Below are positions 36,532-47,894 of a stretch of DNA of 64,000 nt, piece by piece. Positions within the stretch are counted from its first letter, which is position 1, and each line of letters opens with the position of its first letter. The DNA is from Brevundimonas sp. G8 (GTDB lineage: Bacteria > Pseudomonadota > Alphaproteobacteria > Caulobacterales > Caulobacteraceae), in NCBI RefSeq assembly GCF_902506205.1, contig NZ_LR732816.1, positions 1,213,849 through 1,277,848 of the forward strand. The letters are read 5' to 3'. The notes below the pieces were generated by a model. It searched no databases, was not told the DNA's origin, and worked only from the letters and a program-made list of their open reading frames with translations. A program made the translations under genes and the position numbers.

Positions 36532-36954
36532 ATGAACATCGTTCAACAGCTGAACGCCGAAGAAAAAGCCCGCGTCCTGGGCGAACGCAAGATCCCGGTC
36601 TTCCAACCCGGCGACACCCTGCGCGTCAACGTGAAGATCAAGGAAGGCGAGCGCGAGCGCGTCCAGGCCTTCGAAGGCGTCTGCATCGCCCGTGACGGCG
36701 GCGGCATCAGCGAAACCTTCACGGTCCGCAAAATCTCGTTCGGCGAAGGCGTCGAACGCAAATTCCCCATTCTGTCGCCGAACATCGAGTCGATCGAAGT
36801 GAAGCGCCGCGGCGTCGTGCGTCGCGCCAAGCTCTATTATCTGCGCGATCGTCGCGGCAAGTCGGCCCGTATCGCCGAGCGCCAGACGGTCCGTCCCGTC
36901 AAGGGCGCCGTGGTTCCGGAAACCGGTTCGGCCGCCAAGGGCGACGAAGCCTAG
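36532..36954 (+). CDS. rplS: 50S ribosomal protein L19
   Basis: 140 residues. The core [20 protein letters not shown], then [34 protein letters not shown] (shortened), is L19, which sits at the interface of the two ribosomal subunits. The C-terminal extension after [18 protein letters not shown] is longer than in E. coli, as in other alphaproteobacteria. It starts one base after trmD ends and has its own GGAGAAA Shine-Dalgarno, so it can be translated much more than trmD. A strong intrinsic terminator follows. Confidence 0.97.
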   Translation: MNIVQQLNAEEKARVLGERKIPVFQPGDTLRVNVKIKEGERERVQAFEGVCIARDGGGISETFTVRKISFGEGVERKFPILSPNIESIEVKRRGVVRRAKLYYLRDRRGKSARIAERQTVRPVKGAVVPETGSAAKGDEA

Positions 36955-36979
36955 GTTCAGGCAGGACACTGAAATTACG

Positions 36980-37010
36980 AAGGCCCCGGCGGTGACGCCG
37001 GGGCCTTTTT
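36980..37010 (+). terminator. intrinsic terminator after rplS
   Basis: AAGGCCCCGGCG (36980-36991) pairs with CGCCGGGGCCTT, loop GTGA, followed by TTT. It closes the trmD-rplS transcript. Confidence 0.92.
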
Positions 37011-37076
37011 CATGGATGCCTGTTGGTGCAGCAACGCTGGATTGACATCAGTTATAGACGGGGTGGCCATCATCTA

Positions 37077-37376
37077 ATGACGCCAGAGGATCGAACCCTT
37101 TCGGAAAGGATCATGTCTCTCATCTTCGGGAGCCGATCACCTGACGATCAATTGGACGATTACCTGCGTGACCGGCCACCTTTTGGCGTCCGCTTAATGA
37201 TGCACGGACTTTTCCTTTGTTGGCTTTTGGTCCTCATTACGTGGCTGGTCGGCAAAACTGGATGGCTTCCATCTGCGACAACCCTGACTAGACCTCTATC
37301 GCTTGGATTAATTTCCGTTTCGGGTCTGATGCTTACTTTAACGCGCCATGGTCTGAACCACTTCTATTCAAGGTAG
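37077..37376 (+). CDS. low-GC hypothetical membrane protein
   Basis: 99 residues from the ATG at 37077; a TTG at 37023 and an ATG at 37113 (after GGAAAGG) are alternatives. Two hydrophobic helices are seen (LMMHGLFLCWLLVLITWLVG and PLSLGLISVSGLMLTL). Base use is unlike its neighbours: 58 G+C in the 120 bases from 37201 (48%), with many TTT, TTA, CTA and ATT codons. I find no family match. It may be recent transfer or a small orphan membrane protein. Confidence 0.5.
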   Translation: MTPEDRTLSERIMSLIFGSRSPDDQLDDYLRDRPPFGVRLMMHGLFLCWLLVLITWLVGKTGWLPSATTLTRPLSLGLISVSGLMLTLTRHGLNHFYSR

Positions 37377-37384
37377 GGCCGGAG

Positions 37385-37870
37385 TTAGGTGGGGAACAGC
37401 GGATTGTCCGCATCGCGCTGGCCTTCCAGGCTATGTTTCAGCGCTTCCATCTGCTCATGCTCGGTCTTCACCGCCGCATAGGCCCGCCGGATCGTCTCGC
37501 GCGTGGTGGCGGAAATGCCGGTATCCTCCAGCGCCTTTTCGTATTTGCCGGCGATGAAGCCTTCGCCGCTGTTGATCGAGCCGACGACGGAATCGTCGTT
37601 GCGCAGCAGGGCGTGTTTCACGTCGAGGAAGGCGCGATGCGCCTTGGCCAGGATCGAGCCGTCGGATTCGGGATCGCCGCCTAGACCGCGCACGGCGGAG
37701 GACAGGTCTTCGACGACCTGCTGGCGTTCGGCGCTGCGGCGCTCGAACAGGGTGCGGTAATGCGGGTCCTGCGTCTGTTCGGCGGCTTCGCGATAGCCAT
37801 CGGCGCTGTCCAGCGTGGTTTCGATCAGGCCGTTCAGAACCTTGATGTCGTGGGCGTTGGGGTTGGTCAT
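37385..37870 (-). CDS. PA2169-family four-helix-bundle protein (DUF2383)
   Basis: 161 residues. The N-terminal HDIKVLNGLIETTLDSADGY, the HYRTLFERRSAERQQVVEDL middle and the GEGFIAGKYEKALED region match the PA2169/DUF2383 ferritin-like helical-bundle family. Members are often stress-induced; biochemical role unknown. Soluble, no signal peptide. It lies about 70 bp upstream of no obvious partner and is followed on the same strand by nothing for the low-GC gene is convergent. Confidence 0.88.
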   Translation of the reverse strand: MTNPNAHDIKVLNGLIETTLDSADGYREAAEQTQDPHYRTLFERRSAERQQVVEDLSSAVRGLGGDPESDGSILAKAHRAFLDVKHALLRNDDSVVGSINSGEGFIAGKYEKALEDTGISATTRETIRRAYAAVKTEHEQMEALKHSLEGQRDADNPLFPT

Positions 37871-37943
37871 CTCGTCTATCCTTCCGCTGTTGCGGTCGAA
37901 CGGCGAAATGGCCGGGCGCGGCGAAGGTTGCCGCCCTGCGACA

Positions 37944-38741
37944 TCAAAGTTTGGTGCGAAGGGACCACAGCTCGGGGAAGCAGCGCTTGGTCAGGGTCGA
38001 GGCCAGATAGGCCGCGCCTTCTGTTCCGCCCGTGCCACGGCGTCGGCCGATGATGCGCTCGACCGTCACGACGTGCTTGTGTCGCCAGGTCAGCAGGGCG
38101 TCGTCCAGATCGACCAGCTTCTCAGCCAGCTGATACAGCACCCACCAGCGCTCTGTATCGCGATAGACCTCCAGCCAGGCCGCCTCGACGGCCTCCGAAG
38201 GCTCGTAAGGCTGGGTCACGTCGCGGTTCAGCACCTCGGCGGGCACGGGCAGACCCGCCTGGGCCAACTGGGCCAGGGCGTCGTCGTACAGGCTGGGCGC
38301 GGCGATGGCGGCCCGAAGCGCGGCCAGGGCCTCGGGGCGGTCCTCGTGGAACTTCAGGAAACTGGCGTCCTTCAGGCCCAGCATGGCCTCGAAACGGCGG
38401 AACTGATCGCTCTGGAAGCCCGAAGACGAGCCGAGGGAGCCCCGGAACCGAAGATAGTCGGCCGGGGTCATGGTCGACAGGATGTCCCAGCTGTGGGTCA
38501 TCACCGCCTGGATGCGCGACACCCGCGCCAGGCTCTTGTAGGCGGGGACCAGGTCGCCGGCGCGCACCAGCCGCTGGGCCAGGGCCGTCTCATGCAGTAT
38601 CTGCTTGAGCCACAGTTCCTTGGTCTGGTGGATGACGACGAACAACATCTCGTCGTGCTGGTCCGACAGCGGATGCTGGGTCGAAAGCAGGTCGTCCAAC
38701 GCCAGATAGCCGGCGTAGGTGATGTCGCTGGATTGGGTCAT
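37944..38741 (-). CDS. kynA: tryptophan 2,3-dioxygenase
   Basis: 265 residues. Haem enzyme opening the indole ring of tryptophan to N-formylkynurenine, the first step of the kynurenine route. Signatures: ITYAGYLALDDLLSTQHPLS, MLFVVIHQTKELWLKQILHE, then the haem-His region DDALLTWRHKHVVTVERIIG followed by the GTGGTEGAAYL substrate-binding loop. Length fits bacterial enzymes. kynB, kynU and further degradation genes are not nearby, so it is isolated here. Confidence 0.95.
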   Translation of the reverse strand: MTQSSDITYAGYLALDDLLSTQHPLSDQHDEMLFVVIHQTKELWLKQILHETALAQRLVRAGDLVPAYKSLARVSRIQAVMTHSWDILSTMTPADYLRFRGSLGSSSGFQSDQFRRFEAMLGLKDASFLKFHEDRPEALAALRAAIAAPSLYDDALAQLAQAGLPVPAEVLNRDVTQPYEPSEAVEAAWLEVYRDTERWWVLYQLAEKLVDLDDALLTWRHKHVVTVERIIGRRRGTGGTEGAAYLASTLTKRCFPELWSLRTKL

Positions 38742-38777
38742 GCCCGCCTATCGCCCGCGATGGCGAGCGGCGCAAGC

Positions 38778-39308
38778 TTAGTGCTGGCCTTGGGCCGAGA
38801 CGTTCGAGGCGATCTGACGGCCGGCGTCGAAGGCGTCACGCGCGCCTTTGTAGATAAAGCCGTAGGTCGGATAGACCGTGGTGCCGAGATCGTTGATCGG
38901 ATTGTACCAGACCTTGACCTGCGACCAATCGTTGGAGGGTGAGACGTCGACGACGGTGACGTTCTCCTCGACCTTGCCGCGGCTGCCGCCCCAGTTGGCG
39001 TGGGTCACGCGGACCACGCGGTCGGTCAGGATGTCGGAGACGACGGCGACGTGGCCCCGGCTCATGCGGCCCTCGGGACGGAAGACCAGAACCGAGCCGG
39101 TTTCCGGCGCCTTGCCGGTGCGGAAGCCGGCGGAGGCCTGACGCCACCAGGTCCAGGCGTCGCCGAAGATATTGATGCCCGAGAACATGCGCGCGAAGGT
39201 CACGCACTGCCAATACGGCTCGTCAGCCTTTGCGCTGGTGGGAACTGCGCCCAACGCAAAAAAACCGAGGGTCGCCGCAACCGCGGCGGCTTTGAGCCGT
39301 TTCGTCAT
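38778..39308 (-). CDS. secreted CHAP-domain amidase/peptidase
   Basis: 176 residues with a signal peptide (LKAAAVAATLGFFALGAVPTSAKA). The CHAP active-site Cys is in EPYWQCVTFARMFSG, and the His in MSRGHVAVVSDIL, with a following Asn in THANWGGS. Such enzymes cut peptidoglycan amide bonds or peptide cross-links, but many Caulobacter homologues are uncharacterised. No SH3 or LysM binding module is attached. Upstream is the acyltransferase gene on the same strand. Confidence 0.88.
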   Translation of the reverse strand: MTKRLKAAAVAATLGFFALGAVPTSAKADEPYWQCVTFARMFSGINIFGDAWTWWRQASAGFRTGKAPETGSVLVFRPEGRMSRGHVAVVSDILTDRVVRVTHANWGGSRGKVEENVTVVDVSPSNDWSQVKVWYNPINDLGTTVYPTYGFIYKGARDAFDAGRQIASNVSAQGQH

Positions 39309-39344
39309 GCTTAGGGGTATCCCGACCCGCCGTTGGGACGCCCT

Positions 39345-40499
39345 TTAGGCCATGGGTTCACGCTCGGTAGCAAGTTGTTTCGGCGTAGCGCTGGACTTCA
39401 AACTGTTTGCCGAAACCTTATTGCTGCGCTTTGCCATACCGCGCAAAGCCTTTCGGGCTGGGTGTTCCACCAGATGATACGAGACGGCGGCCACGACCGG
39501 CAGCAGGGCCAAAATCGCCAACCACACGAAAATTTGAAGCTGTTTGTCGGGCGCGTCGAACACTTTGGCGGCGAGACCGACGGCCAGAAGCTTCCACGGC
39601 ACGCAGACCATATAGACCGAATAGCTGATCTCGCCGAGGTATACGGCAGGCTTGGACGCCAGCCATCCGGCGCGTTCGTTCGGCAGCGACGCCAGCGACA
39701 AGATCAGGGCGCCCGCCAGCAAAACCGTCACTCCGTCCCATAGGCCGAGCGCCGCGCTGAGGACCATCAGGCCGAACGAGACGGCGGCGCTCAGCCACGG
39801 CGCCTTCAAGGGCGCGCGGCGATAGACGAGGTAAAGAGCGCACCCCAAGGCGAAGCACGGCACGATCCGTAGCGCGCCCCAACGGATGGTCGCCTCGGTC
39901 AGGGCGAAGCCGGCCCACTGCTCGAAGACGAAATAGAGGATGGCCAGGAAGGCCGCTGCGCCGACGACGGCCGCGATGGGACGATGCCGTGCACGCCAGA
40001 ACACGAAGGCGAACAGAGGGAAGCACAGGTAGGCGAACCACTCCGCCGAGATCGACCAGGACGGATGGTTCCAGCCCGCCACGGGCGCCAGGCCCCAGGC
40101 GTGGACCATGAACAGGTTGGCGGGCAGCGACGCCCAGCTCAGCACATTGCCGTCCACGCTCATGCCCGCGAACAGGGCGGCGGCGGCCAGCAGCCCGACC
40201 CCGATCAGGGTCGCGATGTGCAGAGGATAGACCCGCGCCACCCGCGCCCACAGGAAGCTTTTATACGAGAACGATTTCTCGCCCGCCGCCTGAAGATAGA
40301 CGTGGCTGAGGATGAAGCCCGACAGGACGAAGAACAGCTCGACCCCCAGATACCCCTTGGCCACCAGACCGGACTGACCCGCCCCGGCCAGGTTTTCCCA
40401 GAAGGTATAGACGGCCACCCACATCGCCGCGCCGAAGCGCAGGGCGGTGATGGGGCGAAGATCGGCGGGAGTCTGGGCGTGCGTCTGATCGGGGGTCAT
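39345..40499 (-). CDS. acyltransferase family 3 membrane protein
   Basis: 384 residues from the ATG at 40499, with AAGGTGAG upstream; the open frame extends farther but without family similarity. Ten or so hydrophobic helices. The N-terminal LRPITALRFGAAMWVAVYTFWEN includes the conserved Arg, and GYLGVELFFVLSGFILSHVYL is the acyltransferase-3 hallmark. The family O-acetylates sugars on exopolysaccharide, LPS or Nod factors at the inner membrane. No glycosyltransferase genes are near, so the acceptor is unknown. Confidence 0.9.
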   Translation of the reverse strand: MTPDQTHAQTPADLRPITALRFGAAMWVAVYTFWENLAGAGQSGLVAKGYLGVELFFVLSGFILSHVYLQAAGEKSFSYKSFLWARVARVYPLHIATLIGVGLLAAAALFAGMSVDGNVLSWASLPANLFMVHAWGLAPVAGWNHPSWSISAEWFAYLCFPLFAFVFWRARHRPIAAVVGAAAFLAILYFVFEQWAGFALTEATIRWGALRIVPCFALGCALYLVYRRAPLKAPWLSAAVSFGLMVLSAALGLWDGVTVLLAGALILSLASLPNERAGWLASKPAVYLGEISYSVYMVCVPWKLLAVGLAAKVFDAPDKQLQIFVWLAILALLPVVAAVSYHLVEHPARKALRGMAKRSNKVSANSLKSSATPKQLATEREPMA

Positions 40500-40566
40500 G
40501 GTCTCACCTTGGCACGTCAGCCTTTTCGAACCGTGAAGGCCCGCAAAGGTTGTGCCCCGGCGGCCC

Positions 40567-42045
40567 CTATCCCGCCCAGACGCCGTGGAAGCCGGCAGGC
40601 AGGGCCGTGTCCGCCTGCCAGGTCGCCACGGGGCCGTCCTCGATCCGCGCCACGTCGAAGACATGCAGTTCGGTGCGCCCGTCCTTCAGATTGACCGACG
40701 GCCCGACCAGCCAGGCGTCGCGCTCGGCCGTCGCGCCGGGCTTGGGCACGAAGACCGCCTCCTCGACCACCTGATGCACGCCGAACTCGAAGGCGTTCGA
40801 GCGGCCGCTGTCCCAGTCGTGTACGGCCAGGCCCGTCGGCAGGGGGCGCCCGCGCGTCTCGCCAGAGGTATGGGCCGTCAGGCTGCGTTTCAGCCCCGCC
40901 CGGCGCGGATCGGCTTTCGGGAACTCGCCCACAACGTCGCTATAGGTCATGTCGGCGCGACCATCGGGCCGCAGGGTGATCAAGGCCAGCTTGGCCGGAT
41001 CGCCCGGCACCACTCCATGCCCATCCACCAGAACCCGCGCGCCGTCGACCGCGAAGCGCGGATCGTCGCTGGCCGCGACGTCGAAGCGGATCGTGCCGTC
41101 CCGCTCGGCCCAGGCGTCTCCCAGATGGAAATGGAAGAAGCCGGGCAGGTCGTAGAGGCGACGCTTGGACAGGTCGTCCTTGTCCAGCACCAGGACCTGC
41201 GTCCCCATCTCGGGTCGCCAGGCAAGACCCGAGATCACCGGCATGGCGTGGGTCTCGAACACCCAGGGCTGGAGCACCAGGATCACGTGCCGGTCGGTGG
41301 CGGTGAAGTCGTGCATATAGCTGGCGCGCGGCAGGGGCACGATCTGGGCGTCGCTCAGGCTGCGGTCGGGGTTCAGATGCCAGATGACGGCCTGATTTCC
41401 GGCCATGCCCACATTCCAGATCGACCCGTCGGGCGCATAACGCGGATGGGCCTGGAACGGCATGCCCTTCAGGTCGTCCCGCAGGGTGACGAAGCCCGTG
41501 GTCGACAGGTCGGAGGCCGACATGGCCAGCGGCGATCCCGCCTCCCACAACGCCCAGACCTGATCGCCGGCGACCATGACGGCCGTGTTGGCGGCATTGG
41601 CGTCGTCGTTCGAACCGATGCGAGCCCGCGCATCGCCCCTGGTGCCGAAGCCTGGAGTCACGACGGCGCCCAGTTCGGTCTCGGTGCGGCGCTTGGGCGT
41701 GTCGGCGAACCGGGCCTCCAGCGTCGCCTGGCCGTCCTGGATGCGGAAGGCGCGCATCATGCCGTCGCCGTCGAACCAGTGGGTCGCCGAACCGCCCGGC
41801 CGCCGGAACTTGGCCGGCCCGTTGCGATAGAGCGCGCCCTGCAGCCCCGCCGGCGCGCGGCCGTGGATCAGGCGCATCGTCTGGCGCGCGATGTCGCCTT
41901 CGACGTCTTGGGTCGCCAGCGCCCAGTCGGCTTTCGTCGCGGCGACGGCGTCCAGAGCGGCGGCGGCGCGGACCATCTCGGGCGTGGCGACAGCGGCGGA
42001 AAGGGCGGCGGCGCCCATCAGGAAGGAACGGCGGGAGGGGGTCAT
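40567..42045 (-). CDS. Tat-exported carotenoid-oxygenase-family dioxygenase
   Basis: 492 residues. The N-terminus MTPSRRSFLMGAAALSAAVA is a Tat signal (SRRSFLM). The mature protein is a seven-bladed beta-propeller oxygenase: QGALYRNGPAKFRR, then HWFDGDGMMRAFRI, supply the early family motifs, and YMHDFTATDRHVIL and PFQAHPRYAPDGS contain candidate iron-ligand His residues. The family includes carotenoid, retinoid and stilbene cleavage enzymes. Export by Tat implies a periplasmic folded iron protein. DUF2141 lies 21 bp upstream in the same direction. Confidence 0.9.
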   Translation of the reverse strand: MTPSRRSFLMGAAALSAAVATPEMVRAAAALDAVAATKADWALATQDVEGDIARQTMRLIHGRAPAGLQGALYRNGPAKFRRPGGSATHWFDGDGMMRAFRIQDGQATLEARFADTPKRRTETELGAVVTPGFGTRGDARARIGSNDDANAANTAVMVAGDQVWALWEAGSPLAMSASDLSTTGFVTLRDDLKGMPFQAHPRYAPDGSIWNVGMAGNQAVIWHLNPDRSLSDAQIVPLPRASYMHDFTATDRHVILVLQPWVFETHAMPVISGLAWRPEMGTQVLVLDKDDLSKRRLYDLPGFFHFHLGDAWAERDGTIRFDVAASDDPRFAVDGARVLVDGHGVVPGDPAKLALITLRPDGRADMTYSDVVGEFPKADPRRAGLKRSLTAHTSGETRGRPLPTGLAVHDWDSGRSNAFEFGVHQVVEEAVFVPKPGATAERDAWLVGPSVNLKDGRTELHVFDVARIEDGPVATWQADTALPAGFHGVWAG

Positions 42046-42066
42046 TTCAGGCTCCGGCTCGGTCGC

Positions 42067-42495
42067 TTACTTCAGGTCGATCGACTGGACGGCGACGCCG
42101 GCCGCCGTGAACCGTGCGCGCTCCCACGACGCCGGGTCCATGTTGCCCACCGCATTGTTGGAGAAGGCGTAGGGTTCGGTCGGCATGCCGAACGGGTTGG
42201 TGTTCATCTTGCCGTCGCCGTTCAGGTCATGAAAGGCGCGCACCGCATAGTCGCCGTCGGGCAAACCCTCGAACGTCGCGCTCTTCTGACCGCCCGCCGC
42301 ATCGACCATGGCGTAACGCACCGGCTGGCCCTCGCCCCCATAGTTCGCCTCGCTGCCGAACAGGGCGACCATGATCTGGCCCTGAGGCGCAGCAGCCGGA
42401 AACTCGACGGTCAGGTCGGCGGCGAAGGCCGGGGCCGAGACGACAGCGGCGGCGACAAGAGCGAGAACGGGGGTGATGGCGGCGAAGGTCTTCAT
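42067..42495 (-). CDS. secreted DUF2141-domain protein
   Basis: 142 residues from the ATG at 42495. Signal peptide FAAITPVLALVAAAVVSAPAFA. The domain shows APQGQIMVALFGSEANYGGE, GLPDGDYAVRAFHDLNGDGK and NTNPFGMPTEPYAFSNNA, the DUF2141 hallmarks of a small beta-sandwich with a D-x-N-x-D-G calcium-loop-like turn. Function unknown. It is co-directional with and 21 bp before the carotenoid oxygenase gene, which suggests an operon in which both products act in the periplasm. Confidence 0.9.
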   Translation of the reverse strand: MKTFAAITPVLALVAAAVVSAPAFAADLTVEFPAAAPQGQIMVALFGSEANYGGEGQPVRYAMVDAAGGQKSATFEGLPDGDYAVRAFHDLNGDGKMNTNPFGMPTEPYAFSNNAVGNMDPASWERARFTAAGVAVQSIDLK

Positions 42496-42653
42496 GACGG
42501 TGCGTCCTGTTTCAGGGAGGAGACCGACGACCGGCCCTCGATGACCAGACACTGCCGCCGCCCCCTGCCCGCCGCCACGCCACTTGCGGCGACGCACGGC
42601 CGTCCTTCGCGAACGACCACCCCCGTTCATTGGCGAAGCGCGAACGAACGCCC

Positions 42654-43745
42654 TTACTTCATCGCCGCCAGCGCATGGTCCGCGATCAAGGTGTCGGCCA
42701 GCCCGTGCGGATTGCGAACGTCGAAGTTCTCGGTCGTCACCACCACGACCGCATCCAGGTCCGGGATGATCGCGACCTTGTTGCCGCCCGTGCCCGACAT
42801 GGTCCAGGCCGGATGCGGCGCGCCGGCGACCTGATAGGTCGGCAGCCAGATCAGGTAGCCGTAGTCGCCCTTCTGCGGATCGACGCTGGCGTGCGGCGCG
42901 GTCATGGCGCGAGTCCAAGCCTCGGGCAGCACCTGGCGTCCGTCCCAGCGGCCGTGGTTCAGCAGCAACTGACCCAGGGTCAGCAGGTCCCGGCTGCGCA
43001 GCCCCAGTCCGCCACCGCCCTGGGCCAGCCCCATCGGCGACATCTGCCATCGCTCGCCCTCGATCCCCAACGGACCGAACAGGGCCTCGCGCGCGAAGTC
43101 CTTAAGCGGCTCGCCCGTCGCCTTCTGAACGACGGCCCCCAGCGTGGTCACCCCCGCCGTGCAATAGGAGAAGGCCCGGCCGTAAGGCTGGTTCTCGGGC
43201 TGGGGAATCCAGTCGGGGAAGCCGCGCACCGGCAAGTCCATGGCGAACTTCACCCAGTCCTCGATCAGATACATCCGCTCCTCGTTGCCGCGCGAGAACG
43301 AATTGTCGTCGTCGCATTCCAGCAGGGAACTCATGGTCAGCAAATCCTCGACCGTGATCGCCGCCTTGCGCGGATCGGGATTGTCGAACGGGCCGTGGTC
43401 CGAGACGAAGGGCAGGACCGGCGTGTCGACGCTGGCGATTTCGCCACGCGCGACGGCGGCGCCGACCAGCATGGCGGTGACGGTCTTGGTGACCGAGCGC
43501 GTGTTGCGGCGGCTCTCGCGGCCCGCCTCATCGAAATAGACCTCGTGCACCAGCCGGCCGTGGCGGGCGATCAGGATGCTGGTGATCTTGTGGAAGGTCC
43601 CGGCGCGAACGGCGGCGTCCATGGCCGCCAGACCCTCGGCCGAAACGTCCTGGGTTTCGGGTGCGGCGACCGGCCAGTTCGGCTCGGCCATCACCGGTGC
43701 GGAGACGAGCGCGAGCCCGAGGGTCGCGAGAAGCAGATGACGCAT
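42654..43745 (-). CDS. secreted serine hydrolase (beta-lactamase/esterase family)
   Basis: 363 residues from the ATG at 43745 with CAGGAA upstream. Signal peptide LLLATLGLALVSAPVMA. The nucleophile motif S-x-x-K is seen as SVTKTVTAMLVG. The expected Tyr motif is YCTAG (Y-C-T, where class C beta-lactamases have Y-x-N), as in many family VIII esterases. MSGTGGNKVAII replaces the K-T-G triad. It is therefore more likely an esterase or peptidase than a beta-lactamase. Substrate unknown; periplasmic. Confidence 0.88.
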   Translation of the reverse strand: MRHLLLATLGLALVSAPVMAEPNWPVAAPETQDVSAEGLAAMDAAVRAGTFHKITSILIARHGRLVHEVYFDEAGRESRRNTRSVTKTVTAMLVGAAVARGEIASVDTPVLPFVSDHGPFDNPDPRKAAITVEDLLTMSSLLECDDDNSFSRGNEERMYLIEDWVKFAMDLPVRGFPDWIPQPENQPYGRAFSYCTAGVTTLGAVVQKATGEPLKDFAREALFGPLGIEGERWQMSPMGLAQGGGGLGLRSRDLLTLGQLLLNHGRWDGRQVLPEAWTRAMTAPHASVDPQKGDYGYLIWLPTYQVAGAPHPAWTMSGTGGNKVAIIPDLDAVVVVTTENFDVRNPHGLADTLIADHALAAMK

Positions 43746-43821
43746 GGCGTTCCTGGATTGGAAGAAGTAACGGCCGGACATCCCACGCGGCGAGCCGCCC
43801 GTCTTGAACAGACGCAACCGA

Positions 43822-44631
43822 TCAGGCGAACAGGGCGCGGTAGCGAGCCGGCGTCAGGCCATAGAGGGCGCCGAACTCGCGCGTCATGTGGCTCTGGTCG
43901 GCATAGCCCGCGCCAAGGGCCAACTCGGCCAGGTCCAGTCCGCGCGCGATCTGTCCCGCCACCCGGTCCGCGCGTGCACGACGGATGGCGACGGCGGGCG
44001 AACAGCCGAAGTGGCGGCGATAACGGCGGGCCAGGGAGACGGGATGGACCCCCACCAGGCGGGCGACCGTCGCCACCTCCAGTCCCGGCTGATCGGCCAG
44101 GTCGTGCAGGACGTCATGGGCGCGCAACAGCCAATCCGGCGCAGGATCCTCGTCCACCTCCCCCGGCGACAGGACCGACGCCGCCAGATCCAGGGTCAGC
44201 CCTTCCATCCTGACCGCGTCCCCCTCTGCGAACCGCCCGGCCACCCCGACCAGACGACGCGCCACCCCTTCGGCCAAAGCGCCGCGCAACCGCATCGGGT
44301 CGCCGCGTCCGGCGCGCTTAGGCGGATCGAAACTGATCGACAGAAAGCGGCCGCCGGCGACGTCGAAACAGTCCCGATGCTCGACCCCCGGCGGATTCCA
44401 CACCAAGGCGCCGGGACCGAAGGCGGCGTTCTTGGGCGTCAGGGGATCATGGGCCAGGCTGCGATAGCCGCCGTCCAAGGCCAGGATGAAATGGGCGTCG
44501 TCATGGGCGTGAAGCTCGACACCCTCGGGCGGGCGGCTGGCGACCCACAGGCCGACGCGGAAACCGCCGGCCTCGACCGTCCGCGAGGCGGCGCCGAAGA
44601 AATCGCCCGACGGCAGGTGGGGCTTGCTCAT
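43822..44631 (-). CDS. AraC-family transcriptional regulator
   Basis: 269 residues from the ATG at 44631. The N-terminal half is a cupin-type ligand-binding domain (VELHAHDDAHFILALDGGY, PGALVWNPPGVEHRDC). The C-terminal 100 residues hold two helix-turn-helix motifs: LEVATVARLVGVHPVSLARRYRRHFGCSP (shortened) and ELALGAGYADQSHMTREFGALYGLTPARYR. It lies 77 bp upstream of the serine hydrolase on the same strand and may control that gene or the oxygenase group beyond. Confidence 0.92.
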   Translation of the reverse strand: MSKPHLPSGDFFGAASRTVEAGGFRVGLWVASRPPEGVELHAHDDAHFILALDGGYRSLAHDPLTPKNAAFGPGALVWNPPGVEHRDCFDVAGGRFLSISFDPPKRAGRGDPMRLRGALAEGVARRLVGVAGRFAEGDAVRMEGLTLDLAASVLSPGEVDEDPAPDWLLRAHDVLHDLADQPGLEVATVARLVGVHPVSLARRYRRHFGCSPAVAIRRARADRVAGQIARGLDLAELALGAGYADQSHMTREFGALYGLTPARYRALFA

Positions 44632-44692
44632 GAATGACGATCCCCGCGCGGCGCCCCGCGCGCGACACTGAACATCATGCGCGGGATTCGGC

Positions 44693-44728
44693 AAAAGAAA
44701 AGGCCCGGAACTTGGGTTCCGGGCCTTT
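44693..44728 (-). terminator. intrinsic terminator after infB
   Basis: Arms 44699-44711 (AAAGGCCCGGAAC) and 44716-44728 (GTTCCGGGCCTTT) form a perfect 13-bp stem with a four-base loop. On the minus strand the stem is followed by TCTTTT. It closes the rimP-nusA-ylxR-infB transcript. Confidence 0.93.
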
Positions 44729-44753
44729 GTCTCTGAGGGGCTCGCAACGCGAA

Positions 44754-47786
<3,033 letters not shown>

Positions 47787-47894
47787 CCGGTCGCTTTACT
47801 CGGGGCGGAAAGGCCCGCCGTCCTCATCTAATACCCATGAACGACCGTGAGCCCGTCTCCGCCCTTGGAGACAGGCCCTCGGCCGCCAAAATCC

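Noticed and set aside
37023..37076. TTG start extending the low-GC membrane protein by 18 codons
   Set aside because: No Shine-Dalgarno, and it would start within the region right after the rplS terminator; the ATG at 37077 or 37113 is simpler.
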